Source of the DNA: an uncultured Desulfobulbaceae bacterium
Lineage (GTDB): Bacteria > Desulfobacterota > Desulfobulbia > Desulfobulbales > BM004
DNA: 60,232 nucleotides
NCBI GenBank assembly: GCA_947258675.1
Contig: CAMYJP010000009.1
Span: forward strand, 1 to 60,232
Direction: 5' to 3'
In this document: positions 41,989 to 51,924 of the stretch, piece after piece
Numbering within the stretch: the stretch's first letter is position 1
Layout of the letters: every line of letters starts with the position of its first letter
The notes under the pieces: generated by a model
Seen by the model: the letters and a program-made list of their open reading frames with translations, nothing else
The model's database searches: none
Told to the model about the DNA's origin: nothing
Program-made: the position numbers and the translations under genes

Positions 41989-44715
41989 TCAGCCTAATAT
42001 TATTTTTAAAAAGAATCCGGTATAGGATCTTTCATTTTGAGCAATTTCTTCAGGCGTGCCAGCTGCAACAATTTTACCTCCTTCTTCTCCCCCTTCCGGT
42101 CCCAGGTCTATTATGTGGTCAGCTGTTTTGACCACATCCAGATTATGTTCTATGACGATAACGGTATTTCCGCTGTCAACCAGCCTGTTGAGGACTGACA
42201 GTAGATGTTTGATGTCGGCAGGATGCAGACCCGTGGTTGGTTCGTCCAGAATATAAAGGGTACTGCCGGTGCCTTTTTTATTCAGCTCTCTAGCTAATTT
42301 TATCCGCTGCGCTTCACCACCAGAGAGGGTCACAGATGATTGGCCAAGGGCTATATAGGAAAGGCCGACATCGTATAAGGTTTGCAGTCTGTTCCTAATC
42401 GGTGGAATATTTTTGAAAAATTCCAGCCCCTCTTCAACAGTCATTGCTAATATTTCTGCGATATTTTTTCCACGATATTTAATATCAAGGGTTTCCTGGT
42501 TATAACGCCGACCATGGCAAGTATCACAGGTAACATAGATATCGGGCAGAAAGTGCATGGCTATTTTGATAACCCCTTCCCCACTGCAGGCCTCGCATCT
42601 CCCGCCTTTTATATTGAAACTGAACCGACCCGGCTTGTATCCTCTGGATCTGGCGTCAATCATTTCAAGGCCAGTAATAGTCCAATGTAAACCAGAGGAT
42701 TTCTTTTTTTGGAGATGATTTACGGCGCCCTTATAAAGCGTTTCAACAACGAGAGAACTTTTGCCGGAACCAGAAACACCAGTAATGCAGGTCATTACAC
42801 CTATAGGAAATTGAGCAACTATTGATTTAAGATTATTTACATTGGCTCCTTTTACAATAATCTCTTTAATTGCACCATTTGCGCCTAATTCAGCCTTCCT
42901 TCGAAACTTCGGGGTTTTGATATTTAATCGGCCGCTGAGATATTTGCCGGTAATTGATTTTTTATCTTTTAAAAGCTTTGTCACCGGACCGCTAAAAATA
43001 ATTTCACCACCGTGGCGTCCGGCTCCAGGTCCCATGTCCAGAATGTGGTCAGCTGCTAATATAGTATCCGCATCATGTTCAACAACGATTACAGTATTAC
43101 CGAGATCGCGTAAACCGGAAAGAGTGTTGATCAATCGGTTATTGTCTCGCTGGTGTAATCCCATGGAAGGTTCATCAAGAATATAAAGGACTCCTGCAAG
43201 CCTAGATCCAATCTGTGATGCGAGCCTGATTCTCTGAGCTTCACCGCCCGATAGGGTCGCAGCCTGTCGGTCTAAGGAAAGATAGCCCAGACCCACATCA
43301 ACAAGAAACGATAACCTGTCAAGTATCTCTTTAAGAACAGGAGCGGCAATTGCCTGTTCTCTTTTATTGAAAGATATGGCAGGTAGTTTTTTAATAAGAT
43401 TACTAATACTCAAACGGGTCATTTCATAAATTGATAATGAGCCAATATGAACTGCCAATGCTTCAGGTTTAAGGCGTGCTCCTCTGCATGAGGGACAGGT
43501 TTGTTCGTTCATGAATTGTCCGAGTTCTTCTCGTATATAGGCTGAAGAGGTTTCTAAATACCGCCGGGCCATCTGGGGAATAACACCTTCAAAAGGACTT
43601 CGGGAGGTAAGCTGCCGCTGGTGCCTTTTATAGTGGAAGTCGATATTTTCTTTTCCACTGCCGTTAAGAATAACTGATTGTACTTTTTGGGCAAGATTTT
43701 CAAATGGAGTGTTGACGCTAAATTTATAATGGGATGCGAGAGCGGCAAGCAATTGACCGGAATAAGAATATTCAGACCTGTTCCCCCAAGGGGAAATTGC
43801 ACCCTGCCTTACAGAGAGTGACGGATCTGGGATTATTAGGTCCGGGTCAAAAAATTGTTTTACGCCCAAACCACCGCATTCAGAGCATGCACCTTTTGGA
43901 TTGTTGAATGAAAAAAGTTGGGTTGTTAACTCGGGTAGACTTCTTCCACATTCTACACAGGCAGCTTTTTCACTGAAGAGTGTTTCTGTTTTTTGTTCAG
44001 GAAAATTGGCAAGCAAAAACCCTTCTGACAATCTTACTGAAGTGGCAATTGAATCTGAAAGTCTATTAGTGATACTCGGCTTTATAATTAATCTATCAAT
44101 GACAGTTTCAATGGTGTGGCGTTTGTTTTTTTCTAGATGAATAGGTTCTTCAAGATTGCAAACTTTACCATCAACTCGAACCCTAATAAATCCATCTTTC
44201 CTGAGCCGATTTAAAAGTTCCCTAAATTCACCCTTTTTGCCGTCAACTAAAGGAGCAAGAAGAATGACCTTAGTGCCTTCATCCATGTCCAATAAGTTGT
44301 TGACCATATCTTCAATACTTTGTGGGCGTATTTCTTTACCGCAGTCGGGGCAATGGGGTCGGCCTGCCCTAGCATATAAGAGTCGTAGATGATCATAGAT
44401 TTCAGTAATTGTACCCACCGTGGAACGAGGGTTTCGGCTGGTAGTTCTTTGTTCTATGGAAACTGCTGGTGAAAGTCCCTCAAGTGAATCAACATCGGGT
44501 TTATCCATCTGTCCAAGAAATTGGCGGGCATAGGTAGAAAGTGATTCCACATAACGGCGCTGCCCCTCAGCATAGAGCGTATCAAACGCCAATGTTGATT
44601 TCCCTGAACCGCTCAGTCCTGTCAAAACAACCAGCTTGTTTCTTGGGAGATCAACACTAATGTTTTTTAGGTTGTGCATTCGAGCACCCCTGATACGGAT
44701 ATATTGAGGTTCCAT
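41989..44715 (-). CDS. uvrA: UvrA excinuclease subunit, lacking a 37-residue Q-loop block in the second ATPase domain
   Basis: DNA damage recognition subunit of nucleotide-excision repair. Walker A motifs [20 protein letters not shown] (domain I) and [20 protein letters not shown] (domain II), zinc modules [16 protein letters not shown] and [18 protein letters not shown], signature LSGGEAQRI twice, and Walker [12 protein letters not shown] and [11 protein letters not shown]. At residues 687/688 (base 42654/42655) the sequence jumps from GLEMID to [11 protein letters not shown]. In every UvrA I can recall, about 37 residues stand here, including IDQSPIGRTPRSNPATYTG. The 908-residue length, about 30-40 short, agrees. 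The frame is kept. Either a real loss, which would probably impair domain II, or an assembly gap. Confidence 0.9.
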   Translation of the reverse strand: MEPQYIRIRGARMHNLKNISVDLPRNKLVVLTGLSGSGKSTLAFDTLYAEGQRRYVESLSTYARQFLGQMDKPDVDSLEGLSPAVSIEQRTTSRNPRSTVGTITEIYDHLRLLYARAGRPHCPDCGKEIRPQSIEDMVNNLLDMDEGTKVILLAPLVDGKKGEFRELLNRLRKDGFIRVRVDGKVCNLEEPIHLEKNKRHTIETVIDRLIIKPSITNRLSDSIATSVRLSEGFLLANFPEQKTETLFSEKAACVECGRSLPELTTQLFSFNNPKGACSECGGLGVKQFFDPDLIIPDPSLSVRQGAISPWGNRSEYSYSGQLLAALASHYKFSVNTPFENLAQKVQSVILNGSGKENIDFHYKRHQRQLTSRSPFEGVIPQMARRYLETSSAYIREELGQFMNEQTCPSCRGARLKPEALAVHIGSLSIYEMTRLSISNLIKKLPAISFNKREQAIAAPVLKEILDRLSFLVDVGLGYLSLDRQAATLSGGEAQRIRLASQIGSRLAGVLYILDEPSMGLHQRDNNRLINTLSGLRDLGNTVIVVEHDADTILAADHILDMGPGAGRHGGEIIFSGPVTKLLKDKKSITGKYLSGRLNIKTPKFRRKAELGANGAIKEIIVKGANVNNLKSIVAQFPIGVMTCITGVSGSGKSSLVVETLYKGAVNHLQKKKSSGLHWTITGLEMIDARSRGYKPGRFSFNIKGGRCEACSGEGVIKIAMHFLPDIYVTCDTCHGRRYNQETLDIKYRGKNIAEILAMTVEEGLEFFKNIPPIRNRLQTLYDVGLSYIALGQSSVTLSGGEAQRIKLARELNKKGTGSTLYILDEPTTGLHPADIKHLLSVLNRLVDSGNTVIVIEHNLDVVKTADHIIDLGPEGGEEGGKIVAAGTPEEIAQNERSYTGFFLKIILG

Positions 44716-44888
44716 AGGAGTATATAATCCAGCAGAATCGAAAAAAGTTTAGTTCGCCGCAATATTTGCATAGAGCTCACGGCTAATTGTTCAATATTAA
44801 AATCTTTTTTTCTAGTTTGTCTTTATTTTACTCTTGGTTTCATATCATTTTAGAAGCACGAGAAAAATTATTTCTCACTATTTACAAT

Positions 44889-46265
44889 CTAATTTTTTAC
44901 AAGCCTGGTGGCAAAAAAACCACCAACATTTTCGTGCTTTGGTAATGTGCGTAAAAAACCGAACTCATCAACAAGATCAACCGCCGATAGAGGAAGATGG
45001 TCACGGCAGTTAGTAATAGCAAATTTTTTTTTCTGGTCAAGAAATTGCTTAACGACGTCATCGTTCTCCTCTGGCTCCATGCTACAAGTCGCATATACCA
45101 GAATGCCGCCGGTTGACAAGAGAGAGGAAGCCTTGTCTAAGAGCGAAAGCTGGAGTTTTTGATAACGATTCAGATCTTCAGGCTTTCGTCTCCAGCGGAT
45201 ATCCGGATGACGTCTCACGACACCAAGACCTGAGCAAGGGGCGTCAATGAGAATGCCGGCAAAGCCTTTATTTGTTTGAAAATGAAAATTCTCAAGTTTA
45301 TCAGCAACTATTGTCACCAACGAAGATAGTTTTAGCCGTTGTAAATTTTCTTTCAGCAATTTAATGCGCAGCCTACTGGGCTCAACAGCAATAATTTTGC
45401 TTGCACTCTCGGGAAAAGTTGTTGCAGCAAGCATTTGTGCTATATGGCTCGTTTTGCCACCAAGGCCTGCGCATCCGTCTAGATATAACTTGTTTGATTG
45501 TAATGGTGATAGCAACAGGCTAGTTAGTTGCGCAGCTTCATCCTGAACCTGGAAATAGCCTTCTAAATATCCTGGCAATTCAGTTATAGAGCCTTTTTGA
45601 CCATTGATTACAAGGGCCTCGGGTGCAAACAAACCATTTTGTGTCAAAAGAGGTAATTTGCGCATGAGATTTCGGAAGTTGTCTCGGCTAATGAAATTGG
45701 AATTAACACGCAAGCATAGGGGGGGCAGAGTATTGTTACGCCTACAGAATGCTGCGGTCTCTTTTACCCCGTAGCGCTCCTGCCATCGTTTTATAAGCCA
45801 CACAGGATGATTTAGTCTTGCCGGTTCAGGCAGTTTAGAATTTTCATCATTCGGGTGCGGGATTTTATCCTTATTTCGAGCTATATTACGCAGAAGTCCA
45901 TTTGCAAAGCCGATTATCCATCCAGGTTGCTTTGCAGCTTTCAGAGCCTTTGCGGTTTCGTTAACTGTTGCTGAATCAGGTACTCGATCCATAAAAGTCA
46001 GTTGATAAAGACCTATTCTGAGAGCATGGCGAAGTCGGTTCTTCATTTTATTTAATGGGTAACTGGAATATTCAGCCAGAACCCAGTCTAAATAACTGTG
46101 CCAGCGCAGTGTTCCATAGACCAAAGCAAAGGTCAGGTATCGATCTCTGGCATCTGAAATATTGCTTTGGTGAAGTTCCAGGTCAATAATTTGATCAATT
46201 GGGTGCCCTGTTTTTTCCCATCTGCACAATATATTAATTGCTGTGTGTCTCGGGCCCGCTGTCAT
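44889..46265 (-). CDS. rsmB: 16S rRNA (cytosine-967 C5) methyltransferase
   Basis: 458 residues from ATG 46265: N-terminal NusB-like RNA-binding domain (HTAINILCRWEKTGHPIDQI, TFALVYGTLRWHSYLDWVL), then the SAM domain with YLDGCAGLGGKTSHIA (motif I), the catalytic PCSGLGVVRRHPDIRWRR (motif IV with Cys), and ATCSMEPEENDDVV (motif VI Cys). The start overlaps the stop of pgeF as ATGA, so the two are coupled; frames further upstream are inside pgeF. Confidence 0.93.
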   Translation of the reverse strand: MTAGPRHTAINILCRWEKTGHPIDQIIDLELHQSNISDARDRYLTFALVYGTLRWHSYLDWVLAEYSSYPLNKMKNRLRHALRIGLYQLTFMDRVPDSATVNETAKALKAAKQPGWIIGFANGLLRNIARNKDKIPHPNDENSKLPEPARLNHPVWLIKRWQERYGVKETAAFCRRNNTLPPLCLRVNSNFISRDNFRNLMRKLPLLTQNGLFAPEALVINGQKGSITELPGYLEGYFQVQDEAAQLTSLLLSPLQSNKLYLDGCAGLGGKTSHIAQMLAATTFPESASKIIAVEPSRLRIKLLKENLQRLKLSSLVTIVADKLENFHFQTNKGFAGILIDAPCSGLGVVRRHPDIRWRRKPEDLNRYQKLQLSLLDKASSLLSTGGILVYATCSMEPEENDDVVKQFLDQKKKFAITNCRDHLPLSAVDLVDEFGFLRTLPKHENVGGFFATRLVKN

Positions 46266-47035
46266 TTTCGTAACCCGATAACTGATGCACAACGTCCGGT
46301 AATGTTGTCTCGTCGATAGGAAAAGTATTCAGGGTTGCATACTGTACACTTACCAGCGATTTCTATATTTTTTTTACGAAGCCCGGCTTGATTCAATTGT
46401 TTGCAGCTTATGGACCAGAAATCAAAATAATTTGGTTTGACTTGGTACTTATAGAAGGAAGGCGGCAATTCCTGCTTATAGTTTATAAATTCTGCACAAC
46501 ATGGGCCAAGCGAAGGACTTATGGCTGCTTTTAAATCGACAGGTTCAGAGCCAAAAGAGTTCCTCAGAGCCTTTATAGTATGGCTGATAATGTTAGAAAC
46601 ACTTCCCCGCCAGCCCGCATGTATAATGCCTGCAGCCTTATGAATTGGATCACTGACTAGGACTGCCTGGCAATCGGCCTGTTGTATCATGAGGCCAATT
46701 CCTACCTGGTTTGTTATTAAAGCGTCATAACCTGCAACTTCGAAATCTGTCGTCACTTTTTCCGAAATGACTGCAACCTTACAGCCATGAATCTGCTTTG
46801 CGGAAACAAGATTCTTGATACCAAAACGTGCTTTGATTTTATCACGATTTTCTTTAACATTTTCCACTAGATCTTGACCGAAAGATACATTGAGAGTATC
46901 CCAGGGAGCAGAACTCACTCCGCCGTTGCGATTGAAGCAGCCATGGAAAGTGTCCGACAGGAAGAGATCTGGGAAAAATAAGCGATTATTCTGGTTTGAT
47001 ATGATTTGAGTATTGGACATTAATAATGAATCCAT
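46262..47035 (-). CDS. pgeF: Multicopper-polyphenol-oxidase family (PgeF/YfiH)
   Basis: 257 residues. Family motifs KQIHGCKVAVI, MIQQADCQAVLVSDP and IIHAGWRGSVSNI show the His-Cys-His zinc site, and AISPSLGPCCAEFINY follows. E. coli YfiH/PgeF acts as a laccase or peptidoglycan editing factor, and related enzymes have purine nucleoside phosphorylase activity, so the name is uncertain. It directly follows nadB (stop TAG abuts the ATG) and precedes rsmB. Confidence 0.9.
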   Translation of the reverse strand: MDSLLMSNTQIISNQNNRLFFPDLFLSDTFHGCFNRNGGVSSAPWDTLNVSFGQDLVENVKENRDKIKARFGIKNLVSAKQIHGCKVAVISEKVTTDFEVAGYDALITNQVGIGLMIQQADCQAVLVSDPIHKAAGIIHAGWRGSVSNIISHTIKALRNSFGSEPVDLKAAISPSLGPCCAEFINYKQELPPSFYKYQVKPNYFDFWSISCKQLNQAGLRKKNIEIAGKCTVCNPEYFSYRRDNITGRCASVIGLRK

Positions 47036-48673
47036 CTAGAAAAATTGAATTTTTCCATGGTTGCGAAACAAAACAGTATCATGCCTCCATTTAACATCAT
47101 CAGTTTTCGGATAATCGACCATATAATGCAATCCTCTTGACTCTTTGCGTTGTAAAGCGCAACGCACAATGAGCTCAGCAATCAGTGCAAGATTGCGAAG
47201 CTCTACTAAGTCAGGTGTCAACAAAAAGTCGCGATAGTGCTGGGTGATTTCCTTGAGAATTGGCGCCAGCCTTTTTTGCACAAGTAATAATCGTTTTTCT
47301 GATCGAACAATACCGACATAGTTCCACATCAGTCGCCTGATCTGGTCCCAGTTATGGGATATGAGAACGCCTTCCTTGAGGTTCTCTGCCTCGTGGGCAC
47401 GCCAGTCCTGAATAGAAACCAGTTCCATTTTTTTTAGATGTCTCCAGTCTTTTTGGCATTGCGCGAATGCCTGATGGGCAAAAACAACAGCCTCTAGTAG
47501 CGAATTGCTAGCAAGTCTGTTGCCGCCATGCAAACCGGTACAGGCGGTTTCTCCCAGAGCATAAAGGTTTTCGATAGTTGAGCTTCCCATAGAATCAGTA
47601 ACAACGCCCCCACACATATAATGGGCCGCAGGAACCACGGGGATAGGATCTTTTGTAATATCAATGCCATACCTGAGGCAGGTTGCATAGATATTTGGAA
47701 AACGTTTTTTAATAAATGCTGCAGACTTGAAGCTGATATCAAGGTAAACGCAATCATCGCCACTTGCCTTCATTTCAGTATCTATTGACCTGGCAACAGT
47801 ATCTCTGGTAGCAAGATCACCGCGAGGGTCATATTTATGCATAAAGAGTTCGCCTCGTTCATCAATTAATCTACCGCCTTCACCGCGAACCGCTTCTGAG
47901 ATAAGAAAATTTTTCGCTTTTGGGTGGTAAAGGCAGGTGGGATGAAATTGAACAAATTCAAGGTTGGCTATCTTAGCTCCAGCCCTGAAGGCCATGGCAA
48001 TTCCGTCTCCGGTGGCAATATCCGGGTTAGTTGTATAAAGATAAACCTTCCCTGCACCACCTGAGCACAACACGGTGACTTTGGCATTCCATGTTTGAAT
48101 TTTTTTAAGTTTTCGATCCAAGACATAAGCGCCCAGACACCGGTCAGAGAATTTTCTGTCTATAGGCTTGACAGAAGGTATTTTTGAGGCAATGAGCAGA
48201 TCAACAGCCAGATGGTTTTCAAGTACGGTTATATTGGGATGCAAATTTATGTTTCTCAAAAGAGCACTTTCTATTTCACGGCCGGTAAGATCTAAAGCAT
48301 GCGCTATTCGACGTGCGGAATGGCCACCTTCTTTTCCCAAATCAAGGACTTCTGGACTATCAGTGTCGGTTATAAACCGTACGCCAAGTTCAAGGAGTTC
48401 AAGAACTCTATCCGGACCGTTTTTTACAACCAGCTTTACTATGTCTTCATTACAGAGACCTGCGCCTGAATTTATTGTATCCTGAATGTGCAGGTCAAAG
48501 GAATCCTCTCTGGAAAGCACAGCGGCAATACCTCCTTGGGCCAGATTTGTCGCTGTGTCAACCCTGTCTTTTTTTGTAATGATCGTCACTTGGCCGAGGC
48601 TTGCTGCTTTAAGTGCAAACGATAAACCTGAGATGCCACTGCCGATCACCAGAAAATCTGTTATATAGGTCAT
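47036..48673 (-). CDS. nadB: L-aspartate oxidase
   Basis: FAD-dependent oxidase that turns aspartate into iminoaspartate in NAD synthesis. FAD site DFLVIGSGISGLSFALKAAS; NLAQGGIAAVL; the FAD-covalent/active region HSARRIAHALDLTGREIE and EFVQFHPTCLYHPKAKNFLI; EAVRGEGGRLIDERGELF; and AAHYMCGGVVTDSMG. 545 residues from ATG 48673; a TTG lies 12 nt upstream. In anaerobes the electron acceptor is fumarate. nadA and nadC are not in the window. Confidence 0.94.
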   Translation of the reverse strand: MTYITDFLVIGSGISGLSFALKAASLGQVTIITKKDRVDTATNLAQGGIAAVLSREDSFDLHIQDTINSGAGLCNEDIVKLVVKNGPDRVLELLELGVRFITDTDSPEVLDLGKEGGHSARRIAHALDLTGREIESALLRNINLHPNITVLENHLAVDLLIASKIPSVKPIDRKFSDRCLGAYVLDRKLKKIQTWNAKVTVLCSGGAGKVYLYTTNPDIATGDGIAMAFRAGAKIANLEFVQFHPTCLYHPKAKNFLISEAVRGEGGRLIDERGELFMHKYDPRGDLATRDTVARSIDTEMKASGDDCVYLDISFKSAAFIKKRFPNIYATCLRYGIDITKDPIPVVPAAHYMCGGVVTDSMGSSTIENLYALGETACTGLHGGNRLASNSLLEAVVFAHQAFAQCQKDWRHLKKMELVSIQDWRAHEAENLKEGVLISHNWDQIRRLMWNYVGIVRSEKRLLLVQKRLAPILKEITQHYRDFLLTPDLVELRNLALIAELIVRCALQRKESRGLHYMVDYPKTDDVKWRHDTVLFRNHGKIQFF

Positions 48674-48922
48674 AATACTATTCAATTCACTTCATAAATT
48701 TTCAATTTAATGATGATAAGTTACAACACGATCATTGCAATATAATCAAATTATCATAAGATAACTAGTCGACTTACTATACTGACCACTTACCGAAATT
48801 ATCAGTTTTTTATGAAGAAAATTGCTTTTTGCTGAAAAAAAATTAAATTCGAACCTTAGTTTTACATTCTGCCGTAATAATATGGCTGCAGGTATCATGA
48901 CACATTACTAAGGGAAATATAT

Positions 48923-49894
48923 ATGTTAATTGAACAGGCAAAAGAAGTATTACAAATTGAAGCAGATGGCATTCTTGCTCTTAAAGATCAAATTGGCTCA
49001 GGGTTTGAAAAGGCGATAGATTTAATTATGAATTGTCCGAGTCGCGTAATTATAACCGGCCTCGGCAAATCAGGTATTATTGCCCAGAAAATTGCTGCTA
49101 CCTTAAGTAGTACCGGCACAGCTTCATTTTTTCTCCATCCGGTGGAAGCGATGCATGGTGACCTGGGAATAGTTGACTCGAGAGATGTAGTTATCGCTAT
49201 TTCACATAGTGGGGAAACCAAGGAGCTAAATCTTCTATTAACCAGTTTGCGAGATAGATCCGTTAAAATAGTTGCCATGACCGGCCATACGACTTCCACC
49301 ATTGCTAAACTGGCAGATACCATAATTAGTGTTTCTGTTCCAAAAGAGGCTTGTCCTCTCGGTTTGGCTCCAACAGCAAGCACTACGGCAGCTCTGGCAA
49401 TGGGGGACGCAATTGCAGTTGTTCTTTTGGAAATGAAAAATTTTAAAGCGAGCGATTTTAGGAGAATACATCCAGGTGGCAGCCTCGGGGAGCGTCTTAA
49501 GGTAAAAGTATCCGAAGTGATGTTGACCGGGAGCCATGTGCCAAAGGTTGCAAAAGAGATATCCCTGCGTCAGACTATTCATATTTTAAATGAAAAAAGT
49601 TTGGGTGTTGTTTTAATTATCGATGATCATGATAAAATAATTGGTATCATAACAGATGGTGACATAAGGCGTCTTGTAACTAAATCATTGGATTTGGACA
49701 ATAAAACGGCCGCAGAGGTAATGATCCCCAGACCTAAAACAATTAATTTGGAACTCTTGGCGGTAGATGCATTAAGCATCATGCAGCGGTATGAGATAAC
49801 GGTTCTACCCGTTGTGGATAAAGAAAATAAATTGATGGGGCTTTTACATCTGCACGACCTCCTCGGTAAGGGAGAGTTCAGATTTTTAGTTTGA
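48923..49894 (+). CDS. kdsD: D-arabinose 5-phosphate isomerase
   Basis: Provides arabinose 5-phosphate for Kdo of lipopolysaccharide. SIS domain: VIITGLGKSGIIAQKIAATL, SFFLHPVEAMHGDLGIV, AISHSGETKELN and CPLGLAPTASTTAALAMGDA. Two CBS repeats follow (VMLTGSHVPKVAKEISLRQT; VMIPRPKTINLELLAVDALS). 323 residues, full length. GGGAAAT lies before the ATG. kdsC, its usual neighbour, is not adjacent; divergent from nadB across ~240 bp. Confidence 0.94.
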   Translation: MLIEQAKEVLQIEADGILALKDQIGSGFEKAIDLIMNCPSRVIITGLGKSGIIAQKIAATLSSTGTASFFLHPVEAMHGDLGIVDSRDVVIAISHSGETKELNLLLTSLRDRSVKIVAMTGHTTSTIAKLADTIISVSVPKEACPLGLAPTASTTAALAMGDAIAVVLLEMKNFKASDFRRIHPGGSLGERLKVKVSEVMLTGSHVPKVAKEISLRQTIHILNEKSLGVVLIIDDHDKIIGIITDGDIRRLVTKSLDLDNKTAAEVMIPRPKTINLELLAVDALSIMQRYEITVLPVVDKENKLMGLLHLHDLLGKGEFRFLV

Positions 49895-49982
49895 GTTACA
49901 TTTACGAGGTTTTTTATATAATTAATCTCATTGTTGAGGCTGGTTAGTATTGTAACTTCTCGTCCCAGCGGAGGAATAAAAT

Positions 49983-50204
49983 ATGTGTCAGATAAGTGCG
50001 GTTTTATATGAAGAAGGTCACCAGGAGAAGATAATGGATAATGTGACCCAACTTGAAGTGACTCCTGGAGGGCTACTATTAAGTTCCCTTTTTGAAGAAC
50101 CAAAATCTCTTCCCAACACCATGATAAAGAAGATTGACTTTCTGGCTGGCACCCTTACCGTAATAAATGTAAATAATTTTGGAGAAAACAATGACGGAGG
50201 TTGA
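49983..50204 (+). CDS. cooT: CooT-family nickel-binding protein
   Basis: 73 residues. It starts MCQISAVLYEEGHQEKIMDN, with Cys2 as the expected Ni ligand of the homodimer, then EVTPGGLLLSSLFEEPKSL and IKKIDFLAGTLTVINV. GGAGGAATAAAAT precedes the ATG. In Rhodospirillum rubrum, CooT helps deliver nickel to carbon monoxide dehydrogenase; no CODH genes are here, so its client is unknown. The next gene's start lies inside its 3' end. Confidence 0.85.
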   Translation: MCQISAVLYEEGHQEKIMDNVTQLEVTPGGLLLSSLFEEPKSLPNTMIKKIDFLAGTLTVINVNNFGENNDGG

Positions 50205-50424
50205 AAAATTCAGGGTGCTTTTACCCCATTTGACTGAGCACAACCGTAATCATGAGGAAGAGTACGCTAAATGGGCCACTGTCTTGTCGGATAATGAGGA
50301 GCAGGCAGCTGCTGATCTGATAAAAAAGGCGATACAAAGTATGAAGAATGCTGACCATTATTTAGATCAGGCCCTGAAAAAATTAGGAGGCCCCTTGAAA
50401 GGCCAACATCATCATAATCATTAA
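50191..50424 (+). CDS. Small alpha-helical protein with His-rich tail
   Basis: 77 residues from ATG 50191, which has GGAG 6 nt upstream and overlaps cooT by 14 bp. Predicted helices throughout (TEHNRNHEEEYAKWATVLSD, DLIKKAIQSMKNADHYLDQA), ending GQHHHNH. The tail suggests metal binding. Coupling to CooT suggests nickel handling, perhaps a storage or donor role. No family name is assigned with certainty. Confidence 0.75.
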   Translation: MTEVEKFRVLLPHLTEHNRNHEEEYAKWATVLSDNEEQAAADLIKKAIQSMKNADHYLDQALKKLGGPLKGQHHHNH

Positions 50425-50444
50425 TGAAATTGTATCCTGGCTTA

Positions 50445-50960
50445 CTAGTCTTCCTGTCCATTAATCTGTTTGAAAGAACGGAGAATATGGAGTCTGTCTG
50501 CTGTGCTGCTTTTGGATTCAGCCTGGACCTTAATTAACCAGAAGTTTTTTGGACTAGCTTCTATCTGTTGCCGTAGGTTATCCGTTACTCCATGAGAATC
50601 TTCTTCAAGATTGTAAAAAAAACTGTCAACCCCGAAAAATCCATCAAGCAGGTGAGCAATGGTATGAAAAATTTTACTATTATAGCCTTGGATTATTTCC
50701 TGAATATCATCTAACTGTTTAAACCCTTCCACTTTCAATTCCTCAATCATTTTAGCAATGACTGTTCGGTTGTTGGTTGTACCGTTTTCTAATCTTGTTT
50801 CAAAAAGCGGATGGTCTGCGTTTATGGTATCTGTATCAATCAGCGTTACAGTGTCATAACGGACCAGCATATTCTTCTTAAAAAACATCAAAACTTTCTT
50901 TTTACAAGCCGCTAAATCAGGGCCCGCTACCAGGATGTCATGGGATACTTGTAAATCCAT
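50445..50960 (-). CDS. Hypothetical protein, unknown function
   Basis: 171 residues from ATG 50960 (MDLQVSHDILVAGPDLAACK); the longer frame from 51077 has a K/I-rich unlikely N-terminus. The N-terminal half has an alpha/beta look (HDILVAGPDLAACKKKVLMF, VRYDTVTLIDTDTI), then ELKVEGFKQLDDIQEIIQGY with a hydrophobic IAHLLDGFFGVDSFFYNLEE. No catalytic motif stands out. Convergent with the His-tail gene 20 bp away. A soluble protein of unknown role, probably conserved in relatives because it is well kept. Confidence 0.65.
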   Translation of the reverse strand: MDLQVSHDILVAGPDLAACKKKVLMFFKKNMLVRYDTVTLIDTDTINADHPLFETRLENGTTNNRTVIAKMIEELKVEGFKQLDDIQEIIQGYNSKIFHTIAHLLDGFFGVDSFFYNLEEDSHGVTDNLRQQIEASPKNFWLIKVQAESKSSTADRLHILRSFKQINGQED

Positions 50961-51214
50961 TTTGAAATCTTTGAGCGCTTTTATAGTATAAATTATTATG
51001 AATAATATTAATTTTTTAGCAGATATTTGGCGTCTAATTGTCAGGGAGAGCATGTATGTTTTAAGCTCATAACACACCCGGTATCAGCAAATCATTATGA
51101 ACAAATTGAACACTTTTTGATAAAAAAGTGATTCGGATAGGTTATGGGATTTACTCACTTAGCAATCAGCAAAAAGTTACTTTTCCTTTGGATTATAATC
51201 AATTCGCACTCCTA

Positions 51215-51838
51215 CTAAAAAATTGGTAATTTTTTTATCTCCATAAAACTGTTAACATGATATTCAGCCGGCAAAGATGGATTCTTGAATGCAATGAGCC
51301 GCATACCGACACCATTGGTGTGTTCGCGGTCAACCATAGAATCGCCGATAAAAACAGCTTCATCAACCGAGATTTTGAAATGATCAAGAATTTGAACTAG
51401 TGCCTCGAAATGGGGTTTCGGTCGAGAAACATCAAATGCAGTAACCACTTTATCAAAATAAGCTTCTATCTCAAATATTTTTAGAATCGCCGGCAGGGTG
51501 GATGTTCTGTTAGTACTGATAGCAGTAATATAGTGCGGTTTGAGAAAACGTAAAAAGGCCTTAAGGTCAGGTTCGATAGTCATATACGGCAAGAAATCAG
51601 TATATCCGAGTTCTTCCCGGTACAGATGAATTTTATCTAAATCTTCTTCTGGATAGCGTTTAAAAATATATTGAACCGCGTCAATAACATTATGAGTATG
51701 AACATATTCAAGCTCAGAGTCGTTCATTGGAGGATGCCCAAATTTCTCCAAGAGTTGATTATAGTATTTTTGATTCGCATTCTTTGAGTCGAACATAACC
51801 CCGTCGCAATCAAAGATAACAAGTTTGAGGTCTTTCAT
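51215..51838 (-). CDS. HAD-family hydrolase (phosphoglycolate phosphatase-like)
   Basis: 207 residues with the three HAD motifs: VIFDCDGVMFDSKNAN (nucleophile Asp), AISTNRTSTLP (Thr/Ser motif II-like), KVVTAFDVSRPKPHFEAL (Lys) and FIGDSMVDREHTNGVG (acidic motif IV). An alpha cap between motif I and II fits a subfamily I phosphatase such as Gph. Substrate unknown. 86 bp after the YkgJ-HD gene on the same strand. Confidence 0.88.
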   Translation of the reverse strand: MKDLKLVIFDCDGVMFDSKNANQKYYNQLLEKFGHPPMNDSELEYVHTHNVIDAVQYIFKRYPEEDLDKIHLYREELGYTDFLPYMTIEPDLKAFLRFLKPHYITAISTNRTSTLPAILKIFEIEAYFDKVVTAFDVSRPKPHFEALVQILDHFKISVDEAVFIGDSMVDREHTNGVGMRLIAFKNPSLPAEYHVNSFMEIKKLPIF

Positions 51839-51924
51839 AATTAGATTGCTTAAAGTCTACCGCGGCTTTTTATTAAAGTACAAATAAAACGCCCTTGCTA
51901 ATAGCACGGTGCGACTTATTCCTA

